64,000 bases of DNA from Sepiola atlantica (GCA_963556195.1 OY744525.1:54452446-54516445); one strand, 5' to 3'. Shown: positions 11,541-23,269, numbered from the stretch's first letter. Numbers and translations are program-made. Notes: a model not told the origin generated them from the sequence alone.

Positions 11541-11552
11541 TATTTTATTTTT

Positions 11553-11779
11553 AGAACTTGAAGCATAAATCTTTTACTATAATGACCAGATTCGGCATTA
11601 AATAACCCAAAAAGGGTTGATATGCCGTAAAACAAAACTACCAAACCAAAAACGATGATTAAACATCTGAAGATATAAAGAACTTGAAGCATAAAAACTT
11701 TTACTATAATGACCAGATTCGGCATTAAATAACCCAAAAAGGGTTGATATGCCGTAAAACAAAACTACCAAACCAAACC
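11553..11779. repeat. Tandem duplication, 126-bp period, with internal hairpin
   Basis: The block beginning AGAACTTGAAGCATAAA at 11553 recurs at 11679, nearly unchanged for about 100 bp. Each copy has a stem-loop in which CGGCAT pairs with ATGCCG and AACCC pairs with GGGTT around an A5 loop. The high identity suggests a recent duplication. Confidence 0.8.
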
Positions 11780-12204
11780 TAAAGTGTTTAAAGTGTGTGG
11801 CAAGTTGTCTTGTGTTTGTCTTTTGGTATTATTTTTAAATTGTACATGATTAGTTGTGAATGTGTTAAGGAAAGAGAGATTTTGAAATCTATTGGGGAAA
11901 GACCGTTAAAAGTAAATGTCACAGAATAAAATAAAATTAATTCCACTTGTTGCCTCAATAAAAAAAACGGCTCACCGGTGACTCAACTTTTTATTTTCTT
12001 TCTCATCGTTTCTTTTATTTCTCTCCATTCTGCTTTTCACAACCTCTAGTTTAGAAATGGATTGCTAACGACAAATGCGATTTCTGTTCCTTCTTCTATT
12101 GAGTTAAATCAGACACATGAAAACCAACTCGATCTGCATAACTACACATGGACTTGCTGTCCTGGATGTTAAAATAAAAATAAGTAAAATTAAGCCTGTA
12201 TTCA

Positions 12205-12600
12205 TAATCCATCGGGCAGTGTTCGAATCCTCACTCGACCTACAATTCAAATATTTCTTCAACTTTCAAATTGCACGAAAGGCAAAGATGGGTTATTTTA
12301 TGATGGGGATGAAGCAAGTCAGGGCTACTTCCACTGCTCGATCCTGGTTTAGGATCATCATGTTTATCACAGTTAATGTTTCTGTTTGTCTTGTTCAGTG
12401 TGAGCAAGCTTTGTGTTTCTGTGAGATTTTTATTCTGCTGACCGGATCTGGAGTCTCCATAATCCAATTGCTCCCCAGATGGAAGTGGAGGTTGCAGGAT
12501 TACGTGTTTAAGTGGGGTAGTTGAGGAAACAAGGTTTTGAATGTGGGCATAATGTACCCAGTCAGTTTCACCCGTTTCATTCCCAACCTGAAGCACCATA
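12205..12600 (+). mobile_element. SINE copy (tRNA-type box B and conserved core)
   Basis: A Pol III box B match (GTTCGAATCC, 12221-12230) is followed by a body similar to the copy at 61380-61580, which lies in the opposite orientation. They share 'CGACCT', 'ATTTC.TC.ACTTTCAAA', 'GGCAAAGA', 'GATGAAGCAA', and a 'CACTGCTCGATCCTGG..AGGATCAT' core. The open readings through it (12117-12524 plus, 12240-12599 minus) are products of the repeat. A SINE with a central conserved domain, of the kind described in cephalopods and other molluscs, is the likely class. Confidence 0.6.
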
Positions 12601-14340
12601 TATTTTGTCTTGATGACTTTAAAGATGCCAATACAAAGCAGGTGGGATAAGTGGCTATGGTTGACGTAGTTTGATATAAGATCCTATCCTCTATCTATAT
12701 TGATTCCTTGTAAGCTAGCTGGCTTAATTTGTCATCCATTCTGTGACCAGCATCGTTCGTAGATGAAGCAATGTGCAAAATTGTACAATTCTTTTTCTGG
12801 TGTTATTAGTTTTTTCCAGGCTATTTAAAGTAAGATTACTGTTCTCAGTGACAGGCAATTTACTTTTTACCTGAAAAAAGAAAATGTTGGTGTTTTTCAA
12901 ATTTGGTGTGCACGATATTGTGCATCTCTATGCATATATAGATAGTCACATCTTTAGGGGAAAAGGACCATTTATTAATATAGTGGAATTAATATAAGGC
13001 TTGAAGTTATTTTTCAAAAAAAATCTAAGTTGACAACTTTAGAAATTTTTGCCCTATTATCAAATTGTGTTTCTGTCTGTTTTTATATGGTCCCAAATCT
13101 GTTTAAAAAAAATTTATTTACCATTAAAAAAACTAGCTTGCTTTCTAATGTGCTATGAATCTATATGAAGAAGATTCAGTATGTTAACTGTTAAAATGAA
13201 TTTTATATGAGTAGTAAAAGTTGCGCTCCCTTGCCAGTTTTGCACGATTTTTTCAGAGGTTAATGGGATGTTGCCTAATGATTTGATCTAATAATTATTG
13301 TTTCCATTATGATTAATTTTCATTTACCAGAAGACGATATTACCTTGTAAGGATTTTTCACTTGTTTGAAGCCTGCATTTTTAGTTATACACTGTGAAAA
13401 TTGTCCTATTGACCAATATCACACAAGGCAGTAAATGTTCTAATTTACAACGACCTTTGAACGATCATAAGTCAGTAGCTACCTAAATAAATCTGATACT
13501 GTTGTTTATATTTTGCAAATATCTACTTGCTCCCATTAAAAGATTTTAGATATAATGAAAATAACATTTCGGTTTAGGATAGCTAGATTGAGAACTTCAT
13601 AGAATTGGAAAATATGATAAGCAGGAAAAAAACACTGTAAAGAGGACTTAAAAGATAGATTTTGGAGTAGGGGTGTGAGGAAAACGTTGCCGAAGGGTGT
13701 ATGTCAAAAGTCAAATAAAATACTTAAGAAATGTTTGCAATCGAAATAAACACTGGACTTCCACGAATTGCATGACAATGGAGGTGATGTGGTGGAGAAA
13801 CAATACAAAATGATCGGAGCATCCATGATCATAGATTTGAAGTCGGCCTTTTGGAAACTGCAAATAATAGAAGGAAAAATGGTGCTTCTTTGCCATAATC
13901 TCTGTAGCCATTGTAAATACAACATTTATTTTATGCAGAAAAAAGTGTTATTTCAAGTTTCAGGGAAAATAAACAATTCGTTTGTATTTAAGGTTTTCAA
14001 ATGTTGTCATCTTTCGGAAAAAACGTTTGTAAACCGATATCATTTTGAACGTTTACATGAGGCAAATTAAAATTTAAGCAATAATTGGCAAGAGAAGATA
14101 ACTCGATCAGACTAAATAATCTTTAAGTATTCAAAATGACTGTCCGTCAGATTTGAGTTGCACGCTAAGAAATTTAAAAAAATCTTTAATAATAAAAAAC
14201 AACTTCTTTATTAAAAAAACAACTTGAAATAATACCTTTGTAAGCAATAAAAAGTCTCAATAATATTACATAACAATCATATAACTCTAATTATCGACGA
14301 TTGTTATCCCAAGAAGCAACCAAAAATTAAAATGTAAAAA
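12600..14340. other. Non-coding stretch
   Basis: Unremarkable AT-rich sequence. The opposing readings at 13704-14070 mirror each other and have no recognised motif. The block around 13970-14060 (TTTTCAAATGTTGTCATCTTTCGGAAAA) recurs near 33360, so part of it is a dispersed repeat. Confidence 0.4.
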
Positions 14341-14349
14341 TATAATTTT

Positions 14350-14876
14350 TGGAGGAAAAGTGTAGTATAGTTAATAACTAGGGGCGGGGGGGGGGGGGGG
14401 TATACAAAAACGAACTTTTACCAAACGCAAGAAAATTTACTTTCCTACCTACCTGTATAAGTTTCAATACTGATTGATAGATTTATCTATGAATTTGTTA
14501 TCAGCACTTTAAATCTATCGTTAGAGTCATCTTCCAAAATGGCACTCGATTTATTGGGTAGGTGGTCGCTAATTTCAAGCTTAAAAGATAGGAAAAACAA
14601 TCTTACCCTAATCCGACTGGCAACCACCCTCGGACTTAGGCTTACGGTACCACTACCTCCTTTTTTACTATCTTTTAAACATGAAATTAGCGAGTGTCAT
14701 TTTGGAAGATGACTTTAACGATAGATTAACAGTTACGACAAAAGTCTTATAATCAGTATCCACACTTGAAAATCATACAGGTAGGTAGAAAAGTAAATCT
14801 TGCGTATGGTAGAAGTTACTTGTTGTATATTTGTTTTTCTCCTTTTTGTGTTGTTAACTATACTGCACTTTCGCCA
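14350..14876. mobile_element. Long foldback element, family A (TIR GAAAGTGTAGTATAGTTAA)
   Basis: A nearly complete palindrome of about 525 bp. The left end has AAAAGTGTAGTATAGTTAA; the right end is its reverse complement (TTAACTATACTGCACTTTCG). Further in, the arms keep pairing: ACCAAACGCAAGAAAA / CTTGCGTATGGTAG, CTACCTACCTGTAT / ATACAGGTAGGTAG, and ATCTATCGTTAGAGTCATC / GATGACTTTAACGATAGAT. A (G)n tract lies just inside the left end (about 14383-14400). It is non-autonomous with no coding. A relative is at 63446-63740. Confidence 0.8.
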
Positions 14877-15296
14877 TTTTTGAATTGATTATTTTGATTG
14901 TTTTGAACTTTGTCGTTATTTAAACTTTTGTCCGGTTCGCCATGCTATCGGTGTTTATTCAAGTAGAATCGTACTTACTCAGTTGTCCTTTCTCAATCAA
15001 TTCGTTTTCTCTTCTCAGAAAATGTTCCAAGAATGTTCAACAAAAGTGATTCGAAATGTATTTTTTAATAAGAAGCAAGAAAAACAAAGGCCGCTACAGA
15101 CCTTAATAAATAGAAAAGCCGCTTACATTCTATACAAATCGAAAAGAGTGGTGTCGGACAACCCATGATTGCTTATAAAGTCCACTCTTCACTTTATAAA
15201 TAACATGAAAACAGCGTGAAATAAATCAACAAAGAGACGGTAACATTTTTGGCGGAGGTACATATATGACGCCCCTACTTCCTCCATCTAAAACGT

Positions 15297-17752
15297 GGGC
15301 GATTGTTCGTAATACCCCACCACCCGTTGTTCTCAGCTTTTTTACTGACCAAATTGTTGTCTTTTTTCGTTGTACAAATTACCTATCATGTCGCCAGAGA
15401 ATTCCGTGTTTTGGAGAATTGTTTTCAAATATTTTAGATTTTAGGAGGGGGATCAGTTTACTATATAAATTTAACGTTAACTGATCATCCACTTTTTGAA
15501 CATGTTGCATGTTGTTTGTTCGTAATACACCACCAGGTAGAAGAGTAACTTATCTTGCCTTTGGTAACATTTGTTGCCTATTTGTTTTTGTTTTTTTCAC
15601 CCCTTTTTTTCTTTTGTTGGTTACTGTAACATATCGCCAATGGTTTTTTTTTATGTGTGAACAGTGTAACAAAAAAACAAACATATAAAATCAATATTTA
15701 AATTTGGTTACATGTTTTACTGCCATTTTATTTTGAATTACCATATTTCACAAGTGCCTTTTCGTGGTAAATTTTTACTATCCATTCCCAGCGCAGTTTA
15801 CCCCTTAAAAAAGTTCAAATTCTACTTTTTTTGTGCAAATACATTTAAACAGCCTAAAAAAATATCCGCAAAGAAGAAATTAAAAAAAAAAATTTAATAT
15901 TAAAGATTTTAGAGTGGGGGTTCACTTTCCTTTATAAATGTAACGTAAAATGAGCACCCATTTTCTGGCCAGTTAGCGTTTAATAAAAACACGTAAAAAT
16001 TTAGCGATTTTCGTGTTTGTTTTGGAGGGGGTGGGCAAACTTTGACTCGAGTTCTCCCCCCCCCCCTAAAAACCCAGAAAACTAAATTGGCTAAATTTCT
16101 ACGTGTTTTTATTAAATAAATAAATACCCCCACCCCAAATTGGCTAAATTTCTACGTGTTTATTTAATAAAAAAAACCCACTCCAACTCCAACCCTAACC
16201 CTAACTCCCACTCCAACTCCAACCCTAACCCTAACTCCAGCCCTAACCCTAACTCCAGCCCTAACCCTAACTCCAGCCCTAACCCTAACTCCAGCCCTAA
16301 CCCTAACTCTAACCCCAGCCCTAACCCTAACTCTAACCCCAGCCCTAACCCTAACTCTAACCCCAGCCCTGATCGTAAAAAAAACAAACAAACGTCGCTT
16401 TGATTATGAGTCCCGGTAAAAAAAACACACACACTTGACAACGAGAACTCGAAACGAGGCTAACAAAACAAGACTGTCGACGCCATGTTTTTGCTGTAAA
16501 AATCCGTGCCCAGAAAATTTTTTTTTTTCATGTCTAATGAAAAACCGTAAAAATAAAAACAAATGGAATAGCTAACTAGGAAAATCTCCAGTCTCGAATT
16601 AGAAACTCAGGTCGGTTACATGTCTCGTTTAATGTTAAGTGGCCAGGAAATGGGTGCTCATTTTACGTTAAATTTATAAAGGAAAGTGATCCCCCACTCT
16701 AAAATCTTAAATATTTAAAAAAAAATTTTAATTCCTTCTTTGCGGATGTTTTTTTAGGCTGTTTAAATGTATTTGCACAAAAAAAGTAGGATTTGAACTT
16801 TTTTAAGTGGTAAACTGCGCTGGGAATGGATAGTAAAAAAATACCTTTTTCGTACACAAGCTCCTTTATTTTCGTCAATAAAAATGAAAATATTTGCTCG
16901 TTTTCCGTAATTTTCGGTGTACGGTAATATTTTTCAATTACTTTTATTTTATTTTTAACTGCCATATTTCACAAGTGCCCTTTCATACACAAAAACGGTG
17001 CTTATCCACCTCGTTGCTTATTTACAAAAGAACATAATTTTAAAGCGATTATTGTGATTTAGAGATTACGACTTTTTTTGAAGAGTTAGACATTTTGGAG
17101 CTTCCTTAGTTATCAAACATGGCGACGAGAGATCGACGTTCGTCTTTTAGCAATAAAATGTGATTTTTTTTGTACCCCCCCCCTCCACCTGAACTTGATC
17201 AATTTACGTGATTTTTTTTGAACGATATATGTTTTCTGCCACGGGTACGTACATCATAAAGATATTTCTTTTTTCTTTTTTTCATGTCAGTCTACTTCTG
17301 GATAAAACCCCCGAACATAATGCAATATGATCGCTAATTGTACACAGAAAAAATAAAATGATTCGGTGATGGTCAAAAAGTGGGTGCTCAGTTTACGTTA
17401 AATTTATATAAGAAACTAAAATATTTGAAAAAAAAATCCCCCAAACCTGAAATTCTTTAGCAGCATGATAGGTAATTGTACACAGAAAAAAGAAAACAAT
17501 TTGATTCGCAAAAAAAAAAGCGAAAAAAAAAAAAAGGATGGTGGTGTATTACGAACAAACAACATGCAACATGGTCATAAAGTGGGTGATCAGTTAACCG
17601 TAAATTAATATAGGAAACTGATCCCCCTGCATAAAATCTAAAATATTTGAAAAAAATCCCCAAAACACGGAATTCTCTAGCGGCAGGATAGGTAATTGTA
17701 CACAGAAAAAAGAAAAGTCAGTAAAAAAGTTGAGAAAAATGAACAAGCGTCA
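15297..17752. mobile_element. Composite foldback element, family B, with nested blocks
   Basis: The left end (GGGCGATTGTTCGTAATACC...CCACCACC) and right end (...GAACAAGCGTC) match the ends of the intact family B element at 43863-44514. Inside are several forward and reverse copies of a GATCAGTTTACGTTAAATTTATA module with ACTGATCCCCC, of TTGTACACAGAAAAAAGAAA, and of a GTGGGTGCTCATTTTACG module. Flanks AAAACGT and AAAATGT may be a decayed target duplication. The central part holds the telomere-like block at 16187-16372. No transposase is seen, so it looks like a non-autonomous element enlarged by nested insertions or rearrangements. Confidence 0.6.
16187..16372. repeat. Telomere-like CCCTAA-rich tandem array
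   Basis: An array of CCCTAACCCTAACT units alternating with CCAG, giving 18-bp (CCAGCCCTAACCCTAACT) and then 24-bp higher-order units. It resembles an interstitial telomeric sequence of the TTAGGG type that has been re-amplified with a CCAG variant. The low-complexity Asn-Pro-Ser and Leu-Gly readings through it are spurious. A weaker GGTTAGGTTAGAGTTA patch lies near 18918-18945. Confidence 0.85.
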
Positions 17753-17979
17753 AAATGTTTATTACTGATGTTTTACTTGGTACTGGTGTTATATTATGAC
17801 GGGCCCTGTATTTTAAACGGGTAGATCAGCTAGTATTGATTGTGACCGGGGTGAATTGATCGGATTCAGTGCAGGTTGAGCTGACCTCTATTTTGGATGA
17901 GCAAGTCGGTTCCCACAAATAATTTGTTTTGTAAATCATAATAGGTTGACAGGACCTGGCTTGCTTCAAAAGATTTGGG

Positions 17980-18250
17980 GTTAGTAAAGGTCAGATATAA
18001 CGTAGGGATTCTCGTTCATGACAAGACAAAGGATTATGACGTCACTTGTTGTTGTCGGAGCGAGAATCGAGATCAGTTCGCCATGGGGGCTCGAAACGAC
18101 AACGTCGTTTCGGAAAAGCGAGCGAAGTTTTCCCAAAAATGTAATCGCTCGCGATAAGGGCTGTATCTAAAAGAGATCACCATGGAAGCTTGTGGCGAGC
18201 GCAGCCAGTAACAAGATGAGGGCCAGCGACGGACGAGAACTACAAAGGTA
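17980..18250 (+). other. CpG-rich patch with possible exon and donor site
   Basis: This interval is much richer in G+C and CpG than its AT-rich surroundings (ACGTCACTTG, CGGAGCGAGAATCG, CAACGTCGTTTCGG, GCGACGGACGAG). It ends in ACAAAG|GTAACTTT, a good 5' splice-site match at 18247/18248. A 60-codon ATG reading (17975-18157) has no recognised motif. It could be a first exon or promoter of an unseen gene, or the CpG-rich end of an unknown repeat. Confidence 0.35.
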
Positions 18251-18659
18251 ACTTTCTTATAATGTAAAATATCTGGAAACTGTGTTTCAAAGTGACTTTT
18301 GGACTCTTGAAAAATGTGTTTAGAAATCTGTTTAAATGACTCTTAAGAAAAGTGTGTTTGAGGTCCCTGTTGAAAATTGACTTTCCAAAATGTGTTAAAG
18401 TTACTGAGAAACATGTTTGCCTAAAGAATGACTATGAAAATGTCTATGAAAATTGTATCATCAGAAGTATTAAGAAAAAAGATTGAAATCACTATTAATC
18501 CTCTCGTGAACATTTTGCGTTATTTTCGGCCGGAGAGGATGTAATAGCGAACTGTGAGGTGATTTTGGAGAAATGCCTCAGTCGGAAGGATTTCTGCCCG
18601 TAGTAATAAATAAGCTCTCTCCCCCCTTTGCTTCTCGTGACGTTTGATTTCAGTAACTA

Positions 18660-19190
18660 TGCAACACTGGTACAGCTTTTGAACCAGACAAAACCGACTT
18701 TTTGTTCGGCTTTTTCGATTGTTTACGTAAACAGCCGGAAGATACCGAAGCACTTATCCAATCAGAAGGCGAAAAAGCGGACGACAAGTTAAATTGTCAA
18801 TTTATGAAATCGTAAATTGGCTATCGTCAAGAATTTCAAACAGAGAAAAAAAGGATGAACAAAAACAAACAAACAAATAGTCAACAAATAACTTCTATCA
18901 AGGCAATAAAAGTAGGTCAGGGTTAGGTTAGAGTTAATTTAGAGTTAGGAGTTGTTTCATTATTGTTTTCGTCAAAAAATGAATAATTTTTCATAAAAAT
19001 AAACATACGGTGAGTTGCGTTAAATGTTGTTTCATTGTTTTGTTTTTTTCTGTTTGAACGCCGTCTAGTTTTGATTTTGACGCTGTTTTATTTTCATTCG
19101 GATTTTTCGGCTGTTTCTGTAATTCTGCGTCGGCAAAAGTAGGTTTTGTCTGGTTCAAAAGCTGTACCAGTCCCTTTGCTTTTTATTCTG
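18660..19190. repeat. Inverted repeat (about 45-bp arms)
   Basis: The 18668-18705 sequence (CTGGTACAGCTTTTGAACC, then AGACAAAACC) returns as its reverse complement at 19143-19180. The arms sit about 440 bp apart. The minus-strand reading 18520-18753 overlaps the left arm and has no recognised motif. Confidence 0.65.
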
Positions 19191-19372
19191 AATATTATTG
19201 ATGCATTTTTAATCGCGTAGACTCTTGGTGGAGTTCGTTAATAAACAAGTAGATTTTATTTTAAATTTTAATTTGGTAAATTTGTACCCTTACAGTACAC
19301 CGTATACTAATTCAGTCCAAAATAAAAGTAAGATTTATTCTACTTTTTTTAGGTAATTACATTACTAAGCCC

Positions 19373-19436
19373 CCATCTTCTTTCTTAAGAAGATTTCAAG
19401 GGCAGATAACTGAAATCTTCTTAAGAAAGAAGATGG
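19373..19436. repeat. Perfect 26-bp hairpin with 12-nt loop
   Basis: The left arm 19373-19398 (CCATCTTCTTTCTTAAGAAG and on to TTTCA) is exactly matched by its reverse complement at 19411-19436. The loop is AGGGCAGATAAC. A flanking CTAAG and CTTAG extend the symmetry imperfectly. Confidence 0.85.
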
Positions 19437-19924
19437 AGACTTAGTGAACGAGTCGCTGTTATGATACGCAGAATGGAAAAATACTTGTAATTAAAGTTCT
19501 AGTGGATAATTTTTTCTACTTTTTTGTACAGTGAGTAAGAATATAACGCTGAATAAGTATATAATATTGTTTTTATAAAAAAAAGAATTTTTTAATATGG
19601 CCGCTGAACAGCATAAGCACCCTTGTTTTTTTCTGTTCACCTGACCACTTGTTGTTTGTAGATGTGCACAAGATGAAGAAAGTTTGTACCTGAGTTTTTC
19701 AAGTGTTCCTTTCTTTTCACTTCCCCAGCCATAGGCGAGGTTGAGCATACGTTCTTGGATTCTTCTAAGGTGTGCCGGGTTGGATTTCTGTTTATTTCGT
19801 CGTTATTATACAAGTTTCAAAGTTCGCATCGGTTTGTTAGATTTCGAGTTTCAAACGATTTTCATGAGTTGAAAAATGTTGAGTTAACATGTTCCAGTGA
19901 AAACTCTAACTTGTTTTTGGAATT

Positions 19925-20010
19925 GAAGAGGAGAGTGCATTCCAACGAACCGGAGAAAGAAAGAGGGTAGCTATTCAAGCCAGTCACTTTTTGGTGTTTG
20001 TTTGAATCAC
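19925..20010. repeat. Dispersed repeat copy (inverted relative at 59262-59340)
   Basis: GGAGAAAGAAAGAGGGTAGC, then TATTCAAGCCAGT and CACTTTTTGG..TTTGAATCACATCTCC, matches in reverse complement the 59262-59340 segment. The family was not recognised. Short readings in 19755-20259 have no known motif. Confidence 0.5.
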
Positions 20011-20334
20011 ATCTCCATCCATTCACCATATTGTTTTGCCGGTGGCCAGTTAAAAAAAAGACTTAGCTTCTTTTGTCAGCAAGATGCTTTAAATAGTCTA
20101 CCAGTGGATCACTATGCTGATCTCTTTGCTTGGTCTACTTTTGACGAATTTCATATCGGCATTCAATTCTCCATAGACAAAAAAATAGTCCGTTATCTCA
20201 GTGGCTTATGCAAGTGTCGACTTGATTGTCAAACCAATCAATTATTTCTCTGTGATTGATATAATGTGAAAACCAAAAATCTAGGTCAGTCAAGCTCAAA
20301 AGTTTGTTGAGCATATTACATGCTCAGTGAAGGC

Positions 20335-20428
20335 TCATGTTTTGGTGAAGGCTACATGTTTGTTTAAGGTTACCTGTTTGCTGAAGGTTACCTGTTTGTT
20401 AAAGGTTACCTGTTTGTTAAAGGTTCGC
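20335..20428. repeat. 20-bp minisatellite
   Basis: About five tandem units of GAAGGTTACCTGTTTGTTAA type. The last two are almost identical and the first two are diverged. Confidence 0.75.
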
Positions 20429-20489
20429 ATTCGGTAAATTGAATTAACTCAAACTAATACCAATATTTGACGGAAGCAATTCTCTTAAG

Positions 20490-20912
20490 TTGGTGGTAGA
20501 ATGGATACAGAAGCTTAGTGAGGTGAAGCAGATTGACTGTGTAATCCTGATGAACTTGTCGGGTAGCATGGTATTTCAGCATGTAAGCAAAGAGAATAAG
20601 GATGACTCACGGTGCATGAAACATACCTTGTATATGGCATTAGCCTGTGACTCTGTTACAGCTTATAAAAGATTTGCAATGTTTTGCATACACCAGAAAA
20701 ACTGCTTATATCTTTTTGGCAGAGAGGTTCTGTTTGGTGGAACGATAGAGAAAGGCTTTAGATTCATGTTTATTACCGGGTTGCTAGAGCATGTCTGGGA
20801 GCTTCTTCAAGCCTCCTCTATGATCAATAAGATAGATATTTCACAAATAAAGGGTCGTGTTCGAGCGATACTGAAGGAATCACATAGATGCAGGGCTAGC
20901 AACAGTAGCTGA
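20490..20912 (+). CDS. Gypsy-type retrotransposon gag fragment (open)
   Basis: A 140-residue open frame that resembles the capsid-like gag region of Gypsy-type LTR retrotransposons common in marine invertebrates. It begins with a VVEWIQKLSEVKQID helix (family 'VGEWVEKVELVC.L'). A 'VTAYKRFAMFCIH' block follows, then a FGGTIEKGFRFMFITGLLEHVWELLQASS block (family 'FGG..ekgl..aFv.GLPd.v...L.aSs'), and last 'RVRAILKE'. No zinc knuckle, protease or polymerase follows in frame, and no LTRs were identified. Similar but heavily decayed gag and protease sequence appears at 22.2-23.0 kb. It is most simply a fossil whose frame happens to survive; retention as a host gene is possible but not shown. Confidence 0.55.
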   Translation: MVVEWIQKLSEVKQIDCVILMNLSGSMVFQHVSKENKDDSRCMKHTLYMALACDSVTAYKRFAMFCIHQKNCLYLFGREVLFGGTIEKGFRFMFITGLLEHVWELLQASSMINKIDISQIKGRVRAILKESHRCRASNSS

Positions 20913-22229
20913 ACAACTGTCTCGTTATCAAATGAAGTGGGTTAACACAGGTAAAATATTATGTATGTAATTGTTAGGACACCCAACGAAAACGGAATTT
21001 ACCTCCCTTGAACCATTTCGGGAGTTAAGAGTTATCACCCTTGAAAACGATCGGCTGCTCCGAGAGAAAGATAAACAAAGCTCACGGCATCAGATGGTGA
21101 ATATAACAATCGCGTCCAGCGGCCAATTAACTTATTAATTCATTGTGTTCAGTTTTAATAAATCTGTTAAACGGTTCTCTTTATAGTTCATCCATTTCTT
21201 TACAAGTTATTATTTATTATAACCTAAATTACGAGGTTATAAAAGTAATAGACATAATCATCTGGCACGTGAGTGTCTTTCACGGCATAGAAAACCCTCA
21301 TGTGTTACCTGAGCCTGAAAATATCAATTAAATAGGCAAAGGGGTAGATTTGTAAGCATTTTAACTATTAGAAATAGGCTAACAGCGAATTGCAGCACCA
21401 ACAAAATAAACTTCGCATCTTCTTACAACCTTGAGTTCACTGGTATCTAAACACAAATCTTTTTCTTACCAGCAGTAAACTCAATCTCACTAGACAACAC
21501 TTTCTTTTATTACCCAATTTCAGTAAATTTCGTATCATCGTGTTGGGTTATAATCATAATATACCACAATTCCATTGTAATTTAAAACATCATGTAAACA
21601 ATGATTTTGATAAAAACGAAACTATAAAATTCTGCACACATATACATTCAATGTATGTGCTATGGTTTTCCATACATGTATAGTAGAGAGCGACAGCAAC
21701 GGCGGTGATGTGTATAACATTAATGGTAAATTAATGTATGTGTTTATTTTGTGTGAGCCATAGGATATTGAGATAATCAGGCTGCAGCAGCGTTAACCTC
21801 AGTCTTGACAGAGACAGCATATGTATATGTATCTATATGTGTGTGGGTAAGATTTCGGTCAACTATTTGTCTTAGCAGTAGCAGCCAAGTTTTAGCGCCA
21901 AATATGAATTTTCTTTTCTTATTTGTATTAGTTTCAAGTAATAAATAATACACGTTTTCCACATTCATCAATTCACTTAATTTAAAGATCACATTTGCTT
22001 CTACACAAATTATTCTAATATGGATAACTTTAAAGCAACTAGGACAAGTAACGTTCCTAGTACTTTAACAGGAATGATCAAATCAATGCAGTAATATCCC
22101 AATTTGAAGTGCAACAATCTCATTGAACATAATTTTCAGTCAAAAACTCTATCGAATGTTGATTACTTACCTTAGGCTAAAGAACAACATTGCCTTGCTG
22201 TAGTTTATCATGTTTGGTTTTTAAGAGAG

Positions 22230-23040
22230 GTCCAGTTAAAGGTGTTAACTGATGGAGCATTTACAACTTACAAGAACCTGGCCATAATTAGCTGGTTAGA
22301 CAAGCCAGTGGACATATGTCAGTGTACACATGCCAATGGAATCAGGCAGTTTTGAGGGACTTGAATTGTAAAAAGTCGTGAAAGTGATCTTTGTCACATG
22401 GCTCCCTAATGCCATCTTTATCAGATGACGGAATTGATTCTCTATCTATGGGGAAACTTATAGCAAGCTAGTAGTGACAACGAGTGGTGTTCATGGCCAA
22501 GATGTCGTTGCAGCTGTGCGACCACCTTGAAATCATGTTATAGTTTTAGCTAGAAGCAGTCCTAGCACCAATGTTACTTCTTACAGTCGTCATGACAGTG
22601 GCCACATGAAAAGGAATTGTTAAAAGTATAAAACACTGCTCCTGATACAACCGTACTGGGTACTGGGCCAGGGGTGTTTGGGAAACGGATCAGGATGTAA
22701 CAAATATGTGCTAGCCTTTTCCCCAATAGTATGTGAATGTGATCTTCCTGGAGACAAATATCTATGTCACCGAAATGCGATGTTCGACTCTAATTTATAC
22801 AGTCTATCTTGTGCCGATCTTCGGAAGAAGAATTGTAGTTTCATAATGATTAATGGCTTATTCCGTATTTAGTGCAATATGAATCATTACTATTTGTATA
22901 GAAAAGGGGTATTTTGCTAAAGTCAACATTCTGATGATGCACGCAAACCCACTGGAGTTTGACCGGCTCATGGGAATTGATGCGATAAAAGCATTAGGAT
23001 GTATGGACAACAGTGTGAAAAAGGTCAGATAACCAAACAC
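22230..23040 (+). pseudogene. Decayed Gypsy-type gag zinc knuckle and protease region
   Basis: Pieces appear in collinear order over several frames. There is a 'FTTYKNLAIISWLDKPVDI' gag block (22258-22320), then GQDVVAAVRPP before a CCHC-knuckle relic (YSRHDSGHMKRNC, about 22580-22620; two Cys lost). A GNGSG..AFSPIV..DLPG protease lead-in follows near 22680-22760. Near 22924-23010 comes VNILMMHANPLEFDRLMGID followed by AIKALG, which in the family links protease to reverse transcriptase. There are many stops and shifts, no reverse transcriptase core, and no visible LTRs. It and the gag reading at 20490 may be parts of one or two insertions. Confidence 0.6.
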
Positions 23041-23269
23041 TTGAAGGATTGCACAATTGTGTATTAGAATATCAGGTTGGAAATAAGAGAGGAATACAAG
23101 CAGAAACTTTGCATGTTGATAGACATTTGGTGACTGATATCATATGCAGAGGAAAAGCAGGAGCCCAAAGGTTTAATTGCACATGGCCCAGTAAAAAGAA
23201 AGAGTTTTTACTTTTCCCTCCTTCAGTGACAGACGGTAAATGCTAGCAAAGTTAGTCTACGAGCTGCTA

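Noticed and set aside
12117..12599. Two opposing frames of 119-135 codons
   Set aside because: Both lie in a SINE shared with 61380-61580; codons are not conserved as protein between copies.
16140..16441. Asn-Pro-Ser-rich and Leu-Gly-rich open frames
   Set aside because: They are translations of the CCCTAA-type tandem array in three frames.
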